This document shows, piece by piece, positions 42,118 to 50,462 of a DNA stretch of 64,000 nucleotides; the stretch's first letter is position 1, and every line of letters starts with the position of its first letter. The translations under genes and the position numbers were made by a program. Source of the stretch: CAWBLP01 sp963789495 (GTDB taxonomy: Bacteria > Pseudomonadota > Alphaproteobacteria > Acetobacterales > Acetobacteraceae); NCBI GenBank assembly GCA_963789495.1, contig CAWBLP010000025.1, positions 1 through 64,000 of the forward strand. Direction: 5' to 3'. The notes beneath the pieces were generated by a model. That model did no database searches. It had not been told where the DNA came from and saw only the letters and a list, made by a program, of their open reading frames with translations.

Positions 42118-43302
42118 CTAATCGGTCACCGCGGCGTAGACCAGGTCGCGGAACAGCATCCGATAATGCTCGCGCTGGCCGGGGGCCTGGATCATCAGCA
42201 CGGCGGTCAGGCGTTCCACCGGGTCGATCCAGAACGTGGTGCCCGCGGCGCCGCCCCAGAAGAAACTGCCGACTGAGCCCGGGAACGGCGCCATGCCGGC
42301 CGCCAGCCGCACCGCGAAGCCGAGGCCGAAGCCATGGCCTGGCGGCAGCAGGTCGGGCGAGCCGGGGATGTTCCCCAGATGGTCGGAGGCCATCAGCTCC
42401 ACGGTCTTGCGGCCGAGCAGCCGGGTCTTGTCCAACCGTCCGCCGCCCAGCAGCATCTGCATGAAGCGGGCATAGTCCATCGCCGTCGCGACCATGCCGC
42501 CCCCGCCCGATTCGAAGATTGCGTCGCGCTTTACGTCCAGCAGTTGGACATCGGTTCCGCTTTCGGGGTCGCGGCGGAACGCCTCGGCGATCCGGTCGTG
42601 TTGCGGCTCCGGCACTGAGAACCCGGCATCGGTCATGCCGAGCGGTCGCAGGATGCGTTCCTGCAGGAAGGCGCCGAGGGTCTGGCCGGACACCACCTCG
42701 ACCAGGCGGCCGAGCACGTCGGTGGAGCGGCTGTATTCCCAGCGCGTGCCCGGCTGGTGCAGCAGCGGCAGTGCCGCCAGCGCGGTGACCTGTTCCGCGT
42801 TGGTCTGCCGCAGCCGTGCCACCTTGGCTTCCATGTACGCCTTATGGACCGGCGTGGCGCCGCGGAACTCGTAGGTGAGGCCGGAGGTGTGGCGCAGCAG
42901 GTCCTGCACTGTGATGGGCCGTTCCGCGGGCACGGATTGCAGGCTGGCATCGCGCAGCACCGCGACTTTCGGTGCAGCGAACTCGGGCAGGTATCGACTG
43001 ATCGGATCGCTTAGCAGCAGCAGGCCCTGTTCCCAGAGCTGCATCACCGCGACCGATACGATCGGCTTGGTCATGGAGTAGATGCGGAAGATGGCATCGG
43101 TCGACATGGGTGCGTCGGTGGTGGAGTCGAGCCGGCCGAACGCCTGATGGAACGCGATCTTGCCGTGGCGGGCCACCAGCGCCACCGCGCCGGGGATGTG
43201 CCCTTGTTGGACCCGAGTTTGCAGTGCCAGAGCGAGACGTTGCAGCGCGTCGGGCGCCAGGCCGACTTCCTCGGGCTGAGCGGTCGGCAGGGATGGGCTC
43301 AT
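42118..43302 (-). CDS. Serine hydrolase of the beta-lactamase class C/esterase family
   Basis: ATG at 43302 follows AGGAGACG and gives 394 residues without a signal peptide. The active-site motif SxxK is in FRIYSMTKPIVSVAV near residue 80, the Tyr motif in RWEYSRSTDVLGRLVE, and the C-terminal HGFGLGFAVR and GSFFWGGAAGT correspond to the third motif region. Related proteins are esterases and D-aminopeptidases more often than beta-lactamases. Cytoplasmic location argues against a resistance role. Confidence 0.9.
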   Translation of the reverse strand: MSPSLPTAQPEEVGLAPDALQRLALALQTRVQQGHIPGAVALVARHGKIAFHQAFGRLDSTTDAPMSTDAIFRIYSMTKPIVSVAVMQLWEQGLLLLSDPISRYLPEFAAPKVAVLRDASLQSVPAERPITVQDLLRHTSGLTYEFRGATPVHKAYMEAKVARLRQTNAEQVTALAALPLLHQPGTRWEYSRSTDVLGRLVEVVSGQTLGAFLQERILRPLGMTDAGFSVPEPQHDRIAEAFRRDPESGTDVQLLDVKRDAIFESGGGGMVATAMDYARFMQMLLGGGRLDKTRLLGRKTVELMASDHLGNIPGSPDLLPPGHGFGLGFAVRLAAGMAPFPGSVGSFFWGGAAGTTFWIDPVERLTAVLMIQAPGQREHYRMLFRDLVYAAVTD

Positions 43303-43708
43303 ATCGGCGTCTCCTGGGCCATGGGTCTGTCTGGCCGGGATCATGCCGCGCTGCATGGGCGTCAGGAAGCGTCGGGGCGCTTGCTCCCGACGTCCACCAG
43401 GAGGCGTTGCCTCCGGGATCTCAGTCACAGGCTCGCCTTCGCAATCGGATTCGGTTGGGGTGGGGAGAGGGCAAGCGTCCCTCCCCACCCCAAACGGAGA
43501 CGGTTCCAAGTCGCCCCGCGTCCGGGCTCGCGCCGCCTTGGCAGCAGATTCTATCTAGGGCCGCATTTTCGGAAGTTCTTACTACATCCGCCGCTCACCA
43601 CCTCTATTTACGTGACACAGCCAGGGCCCCTGGCGGGATTCACGGGGCAGCCCGTGATGGTGGTTTCGGGGGCAAGCGCGCGCGCCCGCCCCCGATGCCT
43701 TCCGGCGG
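43303..43708. other. Intergenic region filled with modules of the structured repeat family
   Basis: No gene is seen. GGAAGCGTCGGGGCGCTTGC near 43370, GGAGGCGTTGCCTCC near 43401 and GATTCGGTTGGGG resemble pieces of the element at 28924, some in reverse order. A large hairpin has 13-bp arms TTGGGGTGGGGAG (43455-43467) and CTCCCCACCCCAA (43481-43493). The region looks like a rearranged, composite copy. Confidence 0.6.
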
Positions 43709-43837
43709 TTAATGGGGCAGGCCGGTGATCATCACCGTTGCCAGCACGCCGACGGCGAAGATCGCGATCGCGACTATCAGCGGCTTCAGGTTGTTCCGGC
43801 CGGATTCGAAAATCTCGTTGGGATGCGTGGCGCTCAT
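43709..43837 (-). CDS. Small single-span membrane protein, 42 residues
   Basis: ATG at 43837 follows GGAGGAACC, a strong ribosome-binding site. The product begins MSATHPNEIFESGRNNLKPL and continues IVAIAIFAVGVLATVMITGL, a clear membrane segment, ending PH before TAA. The short cytoplasmic head and one helix are like small subunits or regulators of membrane complexes. I do not recognise a family. Good start signals and codon use argue that it is real. Confidence 0.7.
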   Translation of the reverse strand: MSATHPNEIFESGRNNLKPLIVAIAIFAVGVLATVMITGLPH

Positions 43838-43951
43838 GGTTGGTTCCTCCTCAGGGGTGGAGGCGAAACCCTGCCTAAAGCGACGCCATCCGCGCCTTGA
43901 TTCAACTCAAAGCGTCAGGATTGCTGTCGTTTCGCGCGGCACTTCGCCGCG

Positions 43952-44764
43952 TCAGACGGTGAACTGTTCGGCGATAATCCGCTCGGACAGGCCGCGATCC
44001 GGGTCGAACAGCACAGTGACATGCATCGTGCGATCCTCCTGCACCGCCACCGAGACCACGTCCCGCACCTCGGTGAAATCGGCCACCGCCGCGGTCGGTC
44101 GCTTGTCGCTCTCCTGCACCTCGAACAGCACCTCCGCGGTGCTCGGCAGCAGCGCCCCGCGCCAGCGCCGCGGCCGGAACGCGGAAATCGGCGTCAGCGG
44201 GAGCAGGTTGGCGGACAGTGGAACGATCGGCCCATGCGCCGACAGGTTGTAGGCGGTCGATCCGGCCGGCGTGGAAATCAGCACGCCGTCGCAGGTGAGC
44301 TCCTCCAGCCGCACCCGCCCATCGATGGTGATGCGGATCTTGGCGCTTTGCCGCAATTGACGCAGCAGGCTCACCTCGTTGAACGCCAGCGCTTCCACCA
44401 CCGCGCCGGTCTTTGTCACCGCATGCATGTGCAGCGGATGCAGTTCCGCCTCCTGCGCGTAGGTGAGCCGTCCCAGCAGCTCGTCCTCGCTGAACGTGTT
44501 CATCAGGAAGCCGACCGAGCCGCAATTCATCCCGTAGACCGGGATGTGCAGCGGCAGCACCCGGTGGATCGATTCCAGCATGGATCCGTCGCCGCCCAGC
44601 GCGACCACCACCATGGCCTGGTCGCAGGAGCAGTCGCCGTAGCGCGCCACCAGCCGGTTGCGCGCATCGGTCGCCAACGGGGTGGAGGCCGCGGCGAAGT
44701 GGATGCGTCCCGCCACATAGGCGGGCGCGCTGGAGGTGTCCCCCGCCTGCACGGATGCGTTCAA
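43952..44764 (-). CDS. nadK: NAD kinase
   Basis: It makes NADP from NAD and ATP. The conserved blocks are VVVALGGDGSMLESIHRVLP (GGDG), VYGMNCGSVGFLMN (NxGxxGFL) and LISTPAGSTAYNLSAHGPIV. About 266-270 residues is the usual size in alphaproteobacteria. The start is either TTG 44764, overlapping the stop of the amidase gene (TTGA), or GTG 44752; no ATG fits. Overlap with the nitrilase-family gene suggests one transcript. Confidence 0.93.
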   Translation of the reverse strand: MNASVQAGDTSSAPAYVAGRIHFAAASTPLATDARNRLVARYGDCSCDQAMVVVALGGDGSMLESIHRVLPLHIPVYGMNCGSVGFLMNTFSEDELLGRLTYAQEAELHPLHMHAVTKTGAVVEALAFNEVSLLRQLRQSAKIRITIDGRVRLEELTCDGVLISTPAGSTAYNLSAHGPIVPLSANLLPLTPISAFRPRRWRGALLPSTAEVLFEVQESDKRPTAAVADFTEVRDVVSVAVQEDRTMHVTVLFDPDRGLSERIIAEQFTV

Positions 44765-45603
44765 ACGCGCTTCCGGTGGTCGAGCACCGGCATGTCGCGG
44801 CGCACCCGCGCGGTCACGGTCGGGTCGATCCGTGCGGTGGCCCAGCCGGTGCCGTCCGACACTTTCGCCACCGTGTGGCCCCAGGGATCGACCACCATCG
44901 AATGGCCGTAGGTGAAGCGCGGCTCGCCCTTGCCCTCCAGATGCTTGCCCCAGGTTGCCGGGGCGGCGAACCAGCACTGCGTCTCGATGGCGCGGCTGCG
45001 GATCAGCGTCTCCCAATGGTCCTTGCCGGTGGCCAAAGTGAACGCGGAAGGCAGGAAGATCACCTCGGCGCCGCGTTCGCGCAGCGCCCAGAACAGGTCG
45101 GGAAAGCGGATGTCGTAGCAGATGGCGCAGCCGACCTTGGTGCCGTCGGCCTCATAAGTGACGATCTCGTCGCCGGCGCCGTAGGTGTTGCTCTCGCGAT
45201 AGCCGGTGCCGTCCGGGGCGACGATGTCGAACAGGTGCATCTTGCGGTAGCGGGCGATTTCCTGCCCGTCCGGGTCGAACACGACCGTGGTGTTGAACAA
45301 TTTTTCCGGACCCTGCTCGATGATCGAGCCGCCATGCACGTGGCATTTGGCGTTGCGGGCGGTCTCGCGCAGGAACTCATAGGCCGGGCCACCCGGCTGG
45401 TTGGAGCCTTTCGCCGGCAGGGTTTCGGCATTGGCCAGGCGCACACTGCGGTCGCCGCCCAGGCTGTCCCACACTTCCGGCAGGCTGACGATATCGGGCC
45501 GATCCGCTGCCACCGCGTCCCCGATCAGGCGACGCGCCTGGGCGATGTTCTCCGCCTTGTCGGCGCCGGGGTTCATCTGCACCACGCTCAACCGCATCCC
45601 CAA
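44761..45603 (-). CDS. Nitrilase-superfamily carbon-nitrogen hydrolase (amidase)
   Basis: The 280-residue protein has the Glu-Lys-Cys triad: DIVSLPEVWDSLGG (Glu), IARYRKMHLFDI (Lys) and VGCAICYDIRFPDLFWAL (Cys). Layout matches the Nit2/omega-amidase-like branch, and size fits. SHEVIF-type strand EVIFLPSAFTLATGKDHWET and IETQCWFAAPATWG follow. It may hydrolyse deaminated glutathione or omega-amides, a repair function, though this is family-based. ATG at 45597 is an alternative start. Confidence 0.9.
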   Translation of the reverse strand: MGMRLSVVQMNPGADKAENIAQARRLIGDAVAADRPDIVSLPEVWDSLGGDRSVRLANAETLPAKGSNQPGGPAYEFLRETARNAKCHVHGGSIIEQGPEKLFNTTVVFDPDGQEIARYRKMHLFDIVAPDGTGYRESNTYGAGDEIVTYEADGTKVGCAICYDIRFPDLFWALRERGAEVIFLPSAFTLATGKDHWETLIRSRAIETQCWFAAPATWGKHLEGKGEPRFTYGHSMVVDPWGHTVAKVSDGTGWATARIDPTVTARVRRDMPVLDHRKRV

Positions 45604-45657
45604 TCTCCTGAGCCGTCCGTACTGCCAGCAGACCGTATCCGCCGCCCGGAAGCAACC

Positions 45658-46062
45658 TCAGCGCGGCCAGTCCAGCCTGGGTTCGCGCCGCGCCGGCCGG
45701 GCGTTGGGGGAAGGCGGCGGCCGGTCCGGATGGGGGTGCTCCGGCTCCAGCTCATGGGCCGAGGGCGGGATCGGCGGCCGGTCCAGCTCCGCCGTGCGCA
45801 GCGTCGGTTCGGCGCGTGGCTGGGGGGCGTAGATCTCGTCGAAATCCACGTGCTGGGCCGCTTCCGGCATGCGCAGCGCCAGGTGCCGGATCTCGTTCTG
45901 GATTTCGTCGAGCCGAGCGTCGATCACCTCCAGCCGGCTTTTCAGTCCGATCACGCTGAATGGCATGAACAGGAACGCCAGCGCGTAGAGCAGGACCGGC
46001 ACCAGCAGGACCAGCGGCACCCACCAGGGCAGCCAGTCGGGCAGCGTGAAGGGCAAATTCAT
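45658..46062 (-). CDS. Membrane-anchored protein of unknown function
   Basis: The 134-residue protein has one N-terminal membrane segment (WWVPLVLLVPVLLYALAFLF), then a coiled-coil-like helix (RLEVIDARLDEIQNEIRHLA) and a long Pro-rich tail (PPIPPSAHELEPEHPHPDRP). This order is common in small inner-membrane proteins that may interact with the cell division or envelope machinery. It lies 54 bases upstream of the amidase gene on the same strand. Confidence 0.75.
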   Translation of the reverse strand: MNLPFTLPDWLPWWVPLVLLVPVLLYALAFLFMPFSVIGLKSRLEVIDARLDEIQNEIRHLALRMPEAAQHVDFDEIYAPQPRAEPTLRTAELDRPPIPPSAHELEPEHPHPDRPPPSPNARPARREPRLDWPR

Positions 46063-46246
46063 GGCGCCAACGCTAGCACCCGCGGCCTTGCGCGATCCAT
46101 TGTATCCGCGCCGGTTCGTGGCAGAACTGCATCAAGACTTCGCGCCGAACCGGCGATTGCCCGCCCCGCGCGCCGCGCCCGGGTGGATTTCCAGCCCGCT
46201 TCATGCGAAGCCTGTGCGCCTCAATCGGTTCGGTCAGGTTGTTCGC

Positions 46247-47362
46247 ATGTTGCTGCTGATTCCGGGTCCGGTCACCACGCGCAAGGAAGTGCGTGCTGCG
46301 CTCGGTGAAGACTTCGCCCCCTGGGATAACGATTTTCGGCCACTCTATGCCGGCATCCGCGAGCGTGTGCTGCGCATCGCCGGCGGTACCCCCGACCAGC
46401 ATGCCGTGCTGCCGCTGCAGGGCTGTGGCCATTTCATCACGGAAGCCTCGGTCCGCACCTTCCTTCCGCCAGGGGGCAAGCTGCTGATCCCGGCGACCGG
46501 ATCGTATTCCGACCGCATGGTGCGGCTGTCGCGGGAGGCCGGGCGGATTCCGGTCTCGCTGCCGATCGTGCAGACCGCACCGGTCGATCCGCAGGCGATT
46601 GCCGCGGCGCTGGCCGAGGACCCCGGCATCAGCCATGTCGGGCTGGTGCAGTCGGAGACTGGCAGCGGCGTGGTGAACGACGTGGCGGCGGTCGGCGCGG
46701 TGGTGCGCCAGGCCGGACGGCGGCTGATCGTCGATGCCGTGTCGGCGTTCGGCGCCATGCCGCTGAACCTGTCGGCGCAGCCGGAAATCGACGCTGCGGT
46801 GTTCACCTCCAACAAATGCCTGGAGGCAATTCCCGGCATGGCCTTCGCCATGGCGCGGATCGACCGGGTGACCGAATGCGCCGGCAACGCCGGCAGCTGG
46901 TCGTTCGACCTATCGGACATCTACGCCCATGCGCTGCGCGCCGGCTGGGGCAGCTTCCGCTTCACGCCGCCCGCGCAGGTGCTGAACGCATTCAACACCG
47001 CGCTCGACTGGTTCGATGCCGAAGGCGGCCAGCCCGCCCGTCTCGCGCGCTACACCGCGAACATGCAGACGCTGTATGACGGCGTGCGCGAGCTGGGGCT
47101 GTCGCCGTATCTGGCGCGGCAGGATCAGGGACCGATCATCGTCAATGTCCATGCGCCGGTCGATCCGGCGTGGAACCTGCAGCGCTTCGTCGACGCGCTG
47201 AAGGCGCGCGATGTGCTGATCAGCAATTTCTACAACACGCCGACCCCGAGTTTCCGCGTCGGCTGTATCGGGGCGATCACGCCGGACGACATGCGCCGCG
47301 CGGTCGCGGCGATGGGTGCGGTGCTGGATGAACTTGGCATCAACCAACGCAAGGCGGCCTGA
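46247..47362 (+). CDS. PhnW-like pyridoxal-phosphate transaminase (2-aminoethylphosphonate family)
   Basis: ATG at 46247 starts MLLLIPGPVTTRKEVRAALG, the normal N-terminus of the family; the 67 residues before it in the open frame are not conserved-looking. The 371-residue protein has PLPLQGCGHFITEASVRTFL-type features, DAVSAFGAMPLNLSA (Asp to PLP) and the PLP Lys in VFTSNKCLEAIPGMAFAMA. These match aminotransferase class V enzymes near 2-aminoethylphosphonate-pyruvate transaminase. No other phosphonate gene is near, so the amine substrate remains open. Confidence 0.85.
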   Translation: MLLLIPGPVTTRKEVRAALGEDFAPWDNDFRPLYAGIRERVLRIAGGTPDQHAVLPLQGCGHFITEASVRTFLPPGGKLLIPATGSYSDRMVRLSREAGRIPVSLPIVQTAPVDPQAIAAALAEDPGISHVGLVQSETGSGVVNDVAAVGAVVRQAGRRLIVDAVSAFGAMPLNLSAQPEIDAAVFTSNKCLEAIPGMAFAMARIDRVTECAGNAGSWSFDLSDIYAHALRAGWGSFRFTPPAQVLNAFNTALDWFDAEGGQPARLARYTANMQTLYDGVRELGLSPYLARQDQGPIIVNVHAPVDPAWNLQRFVDALKARDVLISNFYNTPTPSFRVGCIGAITPDDMRRAVAAMGAVLDELGINQRKAA

Positions 47363-47395
47363 GGCGAGGGGCGCGGCGGAGGGGAGGACAACAAA

Positions 47396-47722
47396 ATGGC
47401 GGCGAGTGACGGGGCACCGTTCATCTACCTGGTGCAGATGGACATCCCGGCCGAACATGAGGCCGATTTCAACCGGGTGTATGACACCGAGCATGTCCCG
47501 GAAATCCTCAAGGTTCCCGGCGTGCACGCCTGCCGCCGCTATGTGGTGGAGCGCACCAACAAGGACGGGCTGGCGCGCTACCTGGCGGAGTACCAGCTCG
47601 AATCGCCGGATGTGGTGAACAGCCCGGCCTGGCTCGCGGCTTCCGAAAAAGGCGACTGGGCGCCGAAGATCCGCCCGCACACGACCAACCGGTCGCACAC
47701 CATCATGCGTCGTATCGCCTAG
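47396..47722 (+). CDS. EthD/dimeric alpha-beta barrel-like protein
   Basis: ATG at 47396 follows GGAGGACAAC. The 108-residue protein shows IYLVQMDIPAEHEADFNRVY, DTEHVPEILKVPGVHACRRY and ARYLAEYQLESPDVVNS, a ferredoxin-like strand-helix pattern with His in EHVPEIL. Such proteins are small dimeric barrels with diverse or unknown roles. It follows the transaminase by 33 bases and is probably cotranscribed. Confidence 0.75.
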   Translation: MAASDGAPFIYLVQMDIPAEHEADFNRVYDTEHVPEILKVPGVHACRRYVVERTNKDGLARYLAEYQLESPDVVNSPAWLAASEKGDWAPKIRPHTTNRSHTIMRRIA

Positions 47723-47861
47723 CGCTTTCTTAGTGATCCCCTGCGCTTGCGCGAGGGGGGCGAGGGGACGGCAGACGACCGTCACGGCTTGCGGTGCTGC
47801 CGGCGAATTCCCCAGCCCCTGATGTTGGCAAGCGCATTCCACCCCTGTCCGAGGATGGCCC
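47723..47861 (+). promoter_or_regulatory. Upstream region of fhs
   Basis: A GC-rich hairpin-like sequence CCCCTGCGCTTGCGCGAGGG follows the preceding gene and may end its transcript; it has no T-run. GAGGATGGCCC lies before the fhs ATG. No promoter boxes are clear. Confidence 0.3.
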
Positions 47862-49532
47862 ATGCAGTCAGATCTGGAGATCGCCCGCGCCACCAAGCTT
47901 CGTCCGATCGGCGACATCGCAGCGAAACTGGACATCCCGCCGGACGCGTTGGAACCGTACGGCCGACACAAGGCAAAGATCGGCTTCGATTTCGTCAACG
48001 CGGCGGAGAGCCGGCCGGATGGCGCCTTGGTGCTGGTGACCGGGATCAGCCCGACGCCGGCGGGCGAAGGCAAGACCACCACCACGGTCGGGCTCGGTGA
48101 TGCGCTGAACCGCATCGGCAGCCGCGCCGTGATCTGCCTGCGCGAGCCGTCGCTGGGCCCCAGCTTCGGCATGAAAGGCGGCGCGGCGGGGGGCGGTTAT
48201 GCGCAGGTCGTGCCGATGGATCAGATCAACCTGCATTTCACCGGTGATTTCCACGCCATCACCTCGGCCAACAACCTTCTGGCCGCGATGGTCGACAACC
48301 ACGTCTACTGGGGCAATTCGCTCGGCATCGACACGCGGCGGATCTCCTGGCGGCGCTGCCTGGACATGAACGACCGCGCGCTGCGTTCCATCGTCAACAG
48401 CCTGGGCGGTGTGGCGAACGGATTTTCCCGTGAAGACGGGTTCGACATTTCTGTCGCCTCCGAGGTGATGGCGGTGTTCTGCCTGTCCAACAGCGTGAAG
48501 GAGCTTCAGGAGCGGCTGGGCCGCATGATCGTCGCGCAGAAGCGCGACGGGTCGTACGTCACCGCGAAGGACCTGAAGGCGGACGGCGCGATGTCCGTGC
48601 TGCTGAAGGACGCGCTGATGCCGAATCTGGTGCAGACGCTGGAAGGTTCGCCGGCGTTCGTGCATGGCGGGCCGTTCGCCAATATCGCGCATGGCTGCAA
48701 CAGCGTGATGGCGACGCGCCTCGGCCTGAAGCTGGCCGATGTGGTGGTGACGGAAGCCGGGTTCGGCGCCGATCTGGGGGCCGAGAAATTTCTCGACATC
48801 AAGTGCCGCTCCGCGGGGCTGAAGCCGGCCTGCGCGGTGGTGGTGGCGACGGTGCGGGCGCTGAAGATGCATGGCGGCGTGGCGCGCGCCAATCTGGGTA
48901 AGGAAGACGTGGCAGCGGTGCAGCGCGGTGTCGCCAACCTGGCGCGGCATGTCGACAACCTGGGAAAATTCGGCCTGCCGGTGGTGGTCGGGGTGAACCA
49001 CTTTACCTCCGACACGGAGGCCGAGTTCGCCGTGATCAAGGAGGCGATGGCGAAGCAGGGCGTCGAGGCGATCCTGTGCACCCATTGGGCGGATGGCAGC
49101 GCCGGTGCCGAGGCTCTGGCGCGCGCGGTGCAGCAGAAGATCGTGCTGGGTGAAGCAAAATACGCACCGCTGTATGCGTCCGAGCTGTCGCTGTCGGAGA
49201 AGATCCGCACCATCGCGCAGCAGCTCTACCATGCCGCGGATATCTCGATGACCGACGCGGTGGCGCGCCGTCTGCGCGGCTTCGAGGACGCCGGGTTCGG
49301 CCATGTCCCGGTGTGTATCGCCAAGACGCAATACAGTTTCACGTCGGATCCGACCGTGATGGGCGCGCCGGAGGGTTTCACCCTGCCGGTGCGCGAGGTG
49401 CGGCTGTCGGCGGGTGCGGGGTTCGTGGTGGCGATCTGCGGCGACATCATGACCATGCCGGGCCTGCCACGCGTGCCCTCGGCCGAGGCGATCCATCTGC
49501 GCGAGGATGGCGAGATCGAAGGCCTGTTCTGA
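47862..49532 (+). CDS. fhs: Formate-tetrahydrofolate ligase
   Basis: The 556-residue enzyme couples formate, ATP and tetrahydrofolate to give 10-formyl-tetrahydrofolate. Clear blocks are LVTGISPTPAGEGKTTTTVG (P-loop, near residue 65), MKGGAAGGGYAQVVPMDQIN, TEAGFGADLGAEKFLDIKCR and GDIMTMPGLPRVPSAEAIHL near the end. Length is that of the whole enzyme. It feeds one-carbon units to purine synthesis or serves formate assimilation. Confidence 0.97.
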   Translation: MQSDLEIARATKLRPIGDIAAKLDIPPDALEPYGRHKAKIGFDFVNAAESRPDGALVLVTGISPTPAGEGKTTTTVGLGDALNRIGSRAVICLREPSLGPSFGMKGGAAGGGYAQVVPMDQINLHFTGDFHAITSANNLLAAMVDNHVYWGNSLGIDTRRISWRRCLDMNDRALRSIVNSLGGVANGFSREDGFDISVASEVMAVFCLSNSVKELQERLGRMIVAQKRDGSYVTAKDLKADGAMSVLLKDALMPNLVQTLEGSPAFVHGGPFANIAHGCNSVMATRLGLKLADVVVTEAGFGADLGAEKFLDIKCRSAGLKPACAVVVATVRALKMHGGVARANLGKEDVAAVQRGVANLARHVDNLGKFGLPVVVGVNHFTSDTEAEFAVIKEAMAKQGVEAILCTHWADGSAGAEALARAVQQKIVLGEAKYAPLYASELSLSEKIRTIAQQLYHAADISMTDAVARRLRGFEDAGFGHVPVCIAKTQYSFTSDPTVMGAPEGFTLPVREVRLSAGAGFVVAICGDIMTMPGLPRVPSAEAIHLREDGEIEGLF

Positions 49533-49628
49533 GCCGCCCCCCGGACGGCGGAACCGGTCGGGTGCGGGCGGGGTGACCTGGTTCGGCTTGAGGTTTGGCG
49601 CCAGGGTGCGGCCGCTCTACAACGCCGC

Positions 49629-50282
49629 GTGAGCTTTCCGCATCCGCCCGAGGCCGCCCGCCTTGCGCTGGCGCAGCTGGTCGTCCTGGACCCCGACCTG
49701 GCCGGTATCCTTGATCGCGCCGGCCCGCTGCCCTGGCGCAGCCGCGCGCCCGGGTTTTCCGGACTGCTGCAGGCGATCGTCGCCCAGCAGATCAGCAACC
49801 AGGCCGCCGCGGCGATCTGGGGGCGGCTGCGGGTGACGCCGGACGCCCTCGATCCGGCGGGCCTGCTGAAGCTGCCCGATGAGGCGCTGCGCGCCGCCGG
49901 CCTCTCGCGGCCGAAAATGGCGCATGTCCGCTCGCTCGCCACCGCCTTCGTGGACGGCACGCTGGTCACGGACCGGCTTGCCGCGATGGATGACGAGGCC
50001 GCGATTGCAAGCATCGTCTCGGTGCGCGGTCTGGGGCGGTGGACAGCAGAGGTGTACCTGCTGTTCGCCCTCGGCCGTGAGGATATTTTTCCGGCCGGCG
50101 ATCTGGCGCTGGCCGCCTCCGCCGCTGATCTGAAGCGCCTCGATGCCCGACCCGGGCCGGTGGCGCTGCGCAGCCTGGCGGAGGCCTGGCGGCCGGCCCG
50201 TAGCCTGGCGGCGCGGCTGCTGTGGCATCACTGGCGCCACGTCACCGGCCGCCCGGCGTTGGACGACATCGCCGTCCCCTGA
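49629..50282 (+). CDS. DNA-3-methyladenine glycosylase II-type (HhH-GPD) enzyme
   Basis: GTG at 49629 gives 217 residues. The HhH-GPD fold is visible: APGFSGLLQAIVAQQISNQA, KLPDEALRAAGLSRPKMAHV, the helix-hairpin-helix SIVSVRGLGRWTAEVYLLF and the catalytic Asp in DIFPAGDLALAA. It removes alkylated bases from DNA. The protein lacks an N-terminal Ada-like or other extra domain. It lies 96 bases after fhs and probably has its own start signals. Confidence 0.92.
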   Translation: MSFPHPPEAARLALAQLVVLDPDLAGILDRAGPLPWRSRAPGFSGLLQAIVAQQISNQAAAAIWGRLRVTPDALDPAGLLKLPDEALRAAGLSRPKMAHVRSLATAFVDGTLVTDRLAAMDDEAAIASIVSVRGLGRWTAEVYLLFALGREDIFPAGDLALAASAADLKRLDARPGPVALRSLAEAWRPARSLAARLLWHHWRHVTGRPALDDIAVP

Positions 50283-50305
50283 GCGGCGCTCCGCGGCCCG
50301 TGGCA

Positions 50306-50377
50306 CGCATCCGCGCTTGGTGGGGGTCGGGGCGACGCCCCGACGCGTGCCGCGTCCCACCACCAGGCGCGGATGCG
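50306..50377. repeat. Short copy of the structured intergenic element (72 bases)
   Basis: An exact 11-bp inverted repeat, CGCATCCGCGC (50306-50316) and GCGCGGATGCG (50367-50377), bounds an inner hairpin GTCGGGGC/GCCCCGAC. The end sequence matches the flanks of the elements at 28924 and 42000 (GGTGGTGGGA..GCGTCGGGG). Confidence 0.75.
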
Positions 50378-50462
50378 CGGCACCGGACCGCGAACCGCGT
50401 CGCAAACGATTTGTTCAGTCTCCTGCGTCACTCTGGTGCCAGATTCCAGAGCGCATTGTCTC

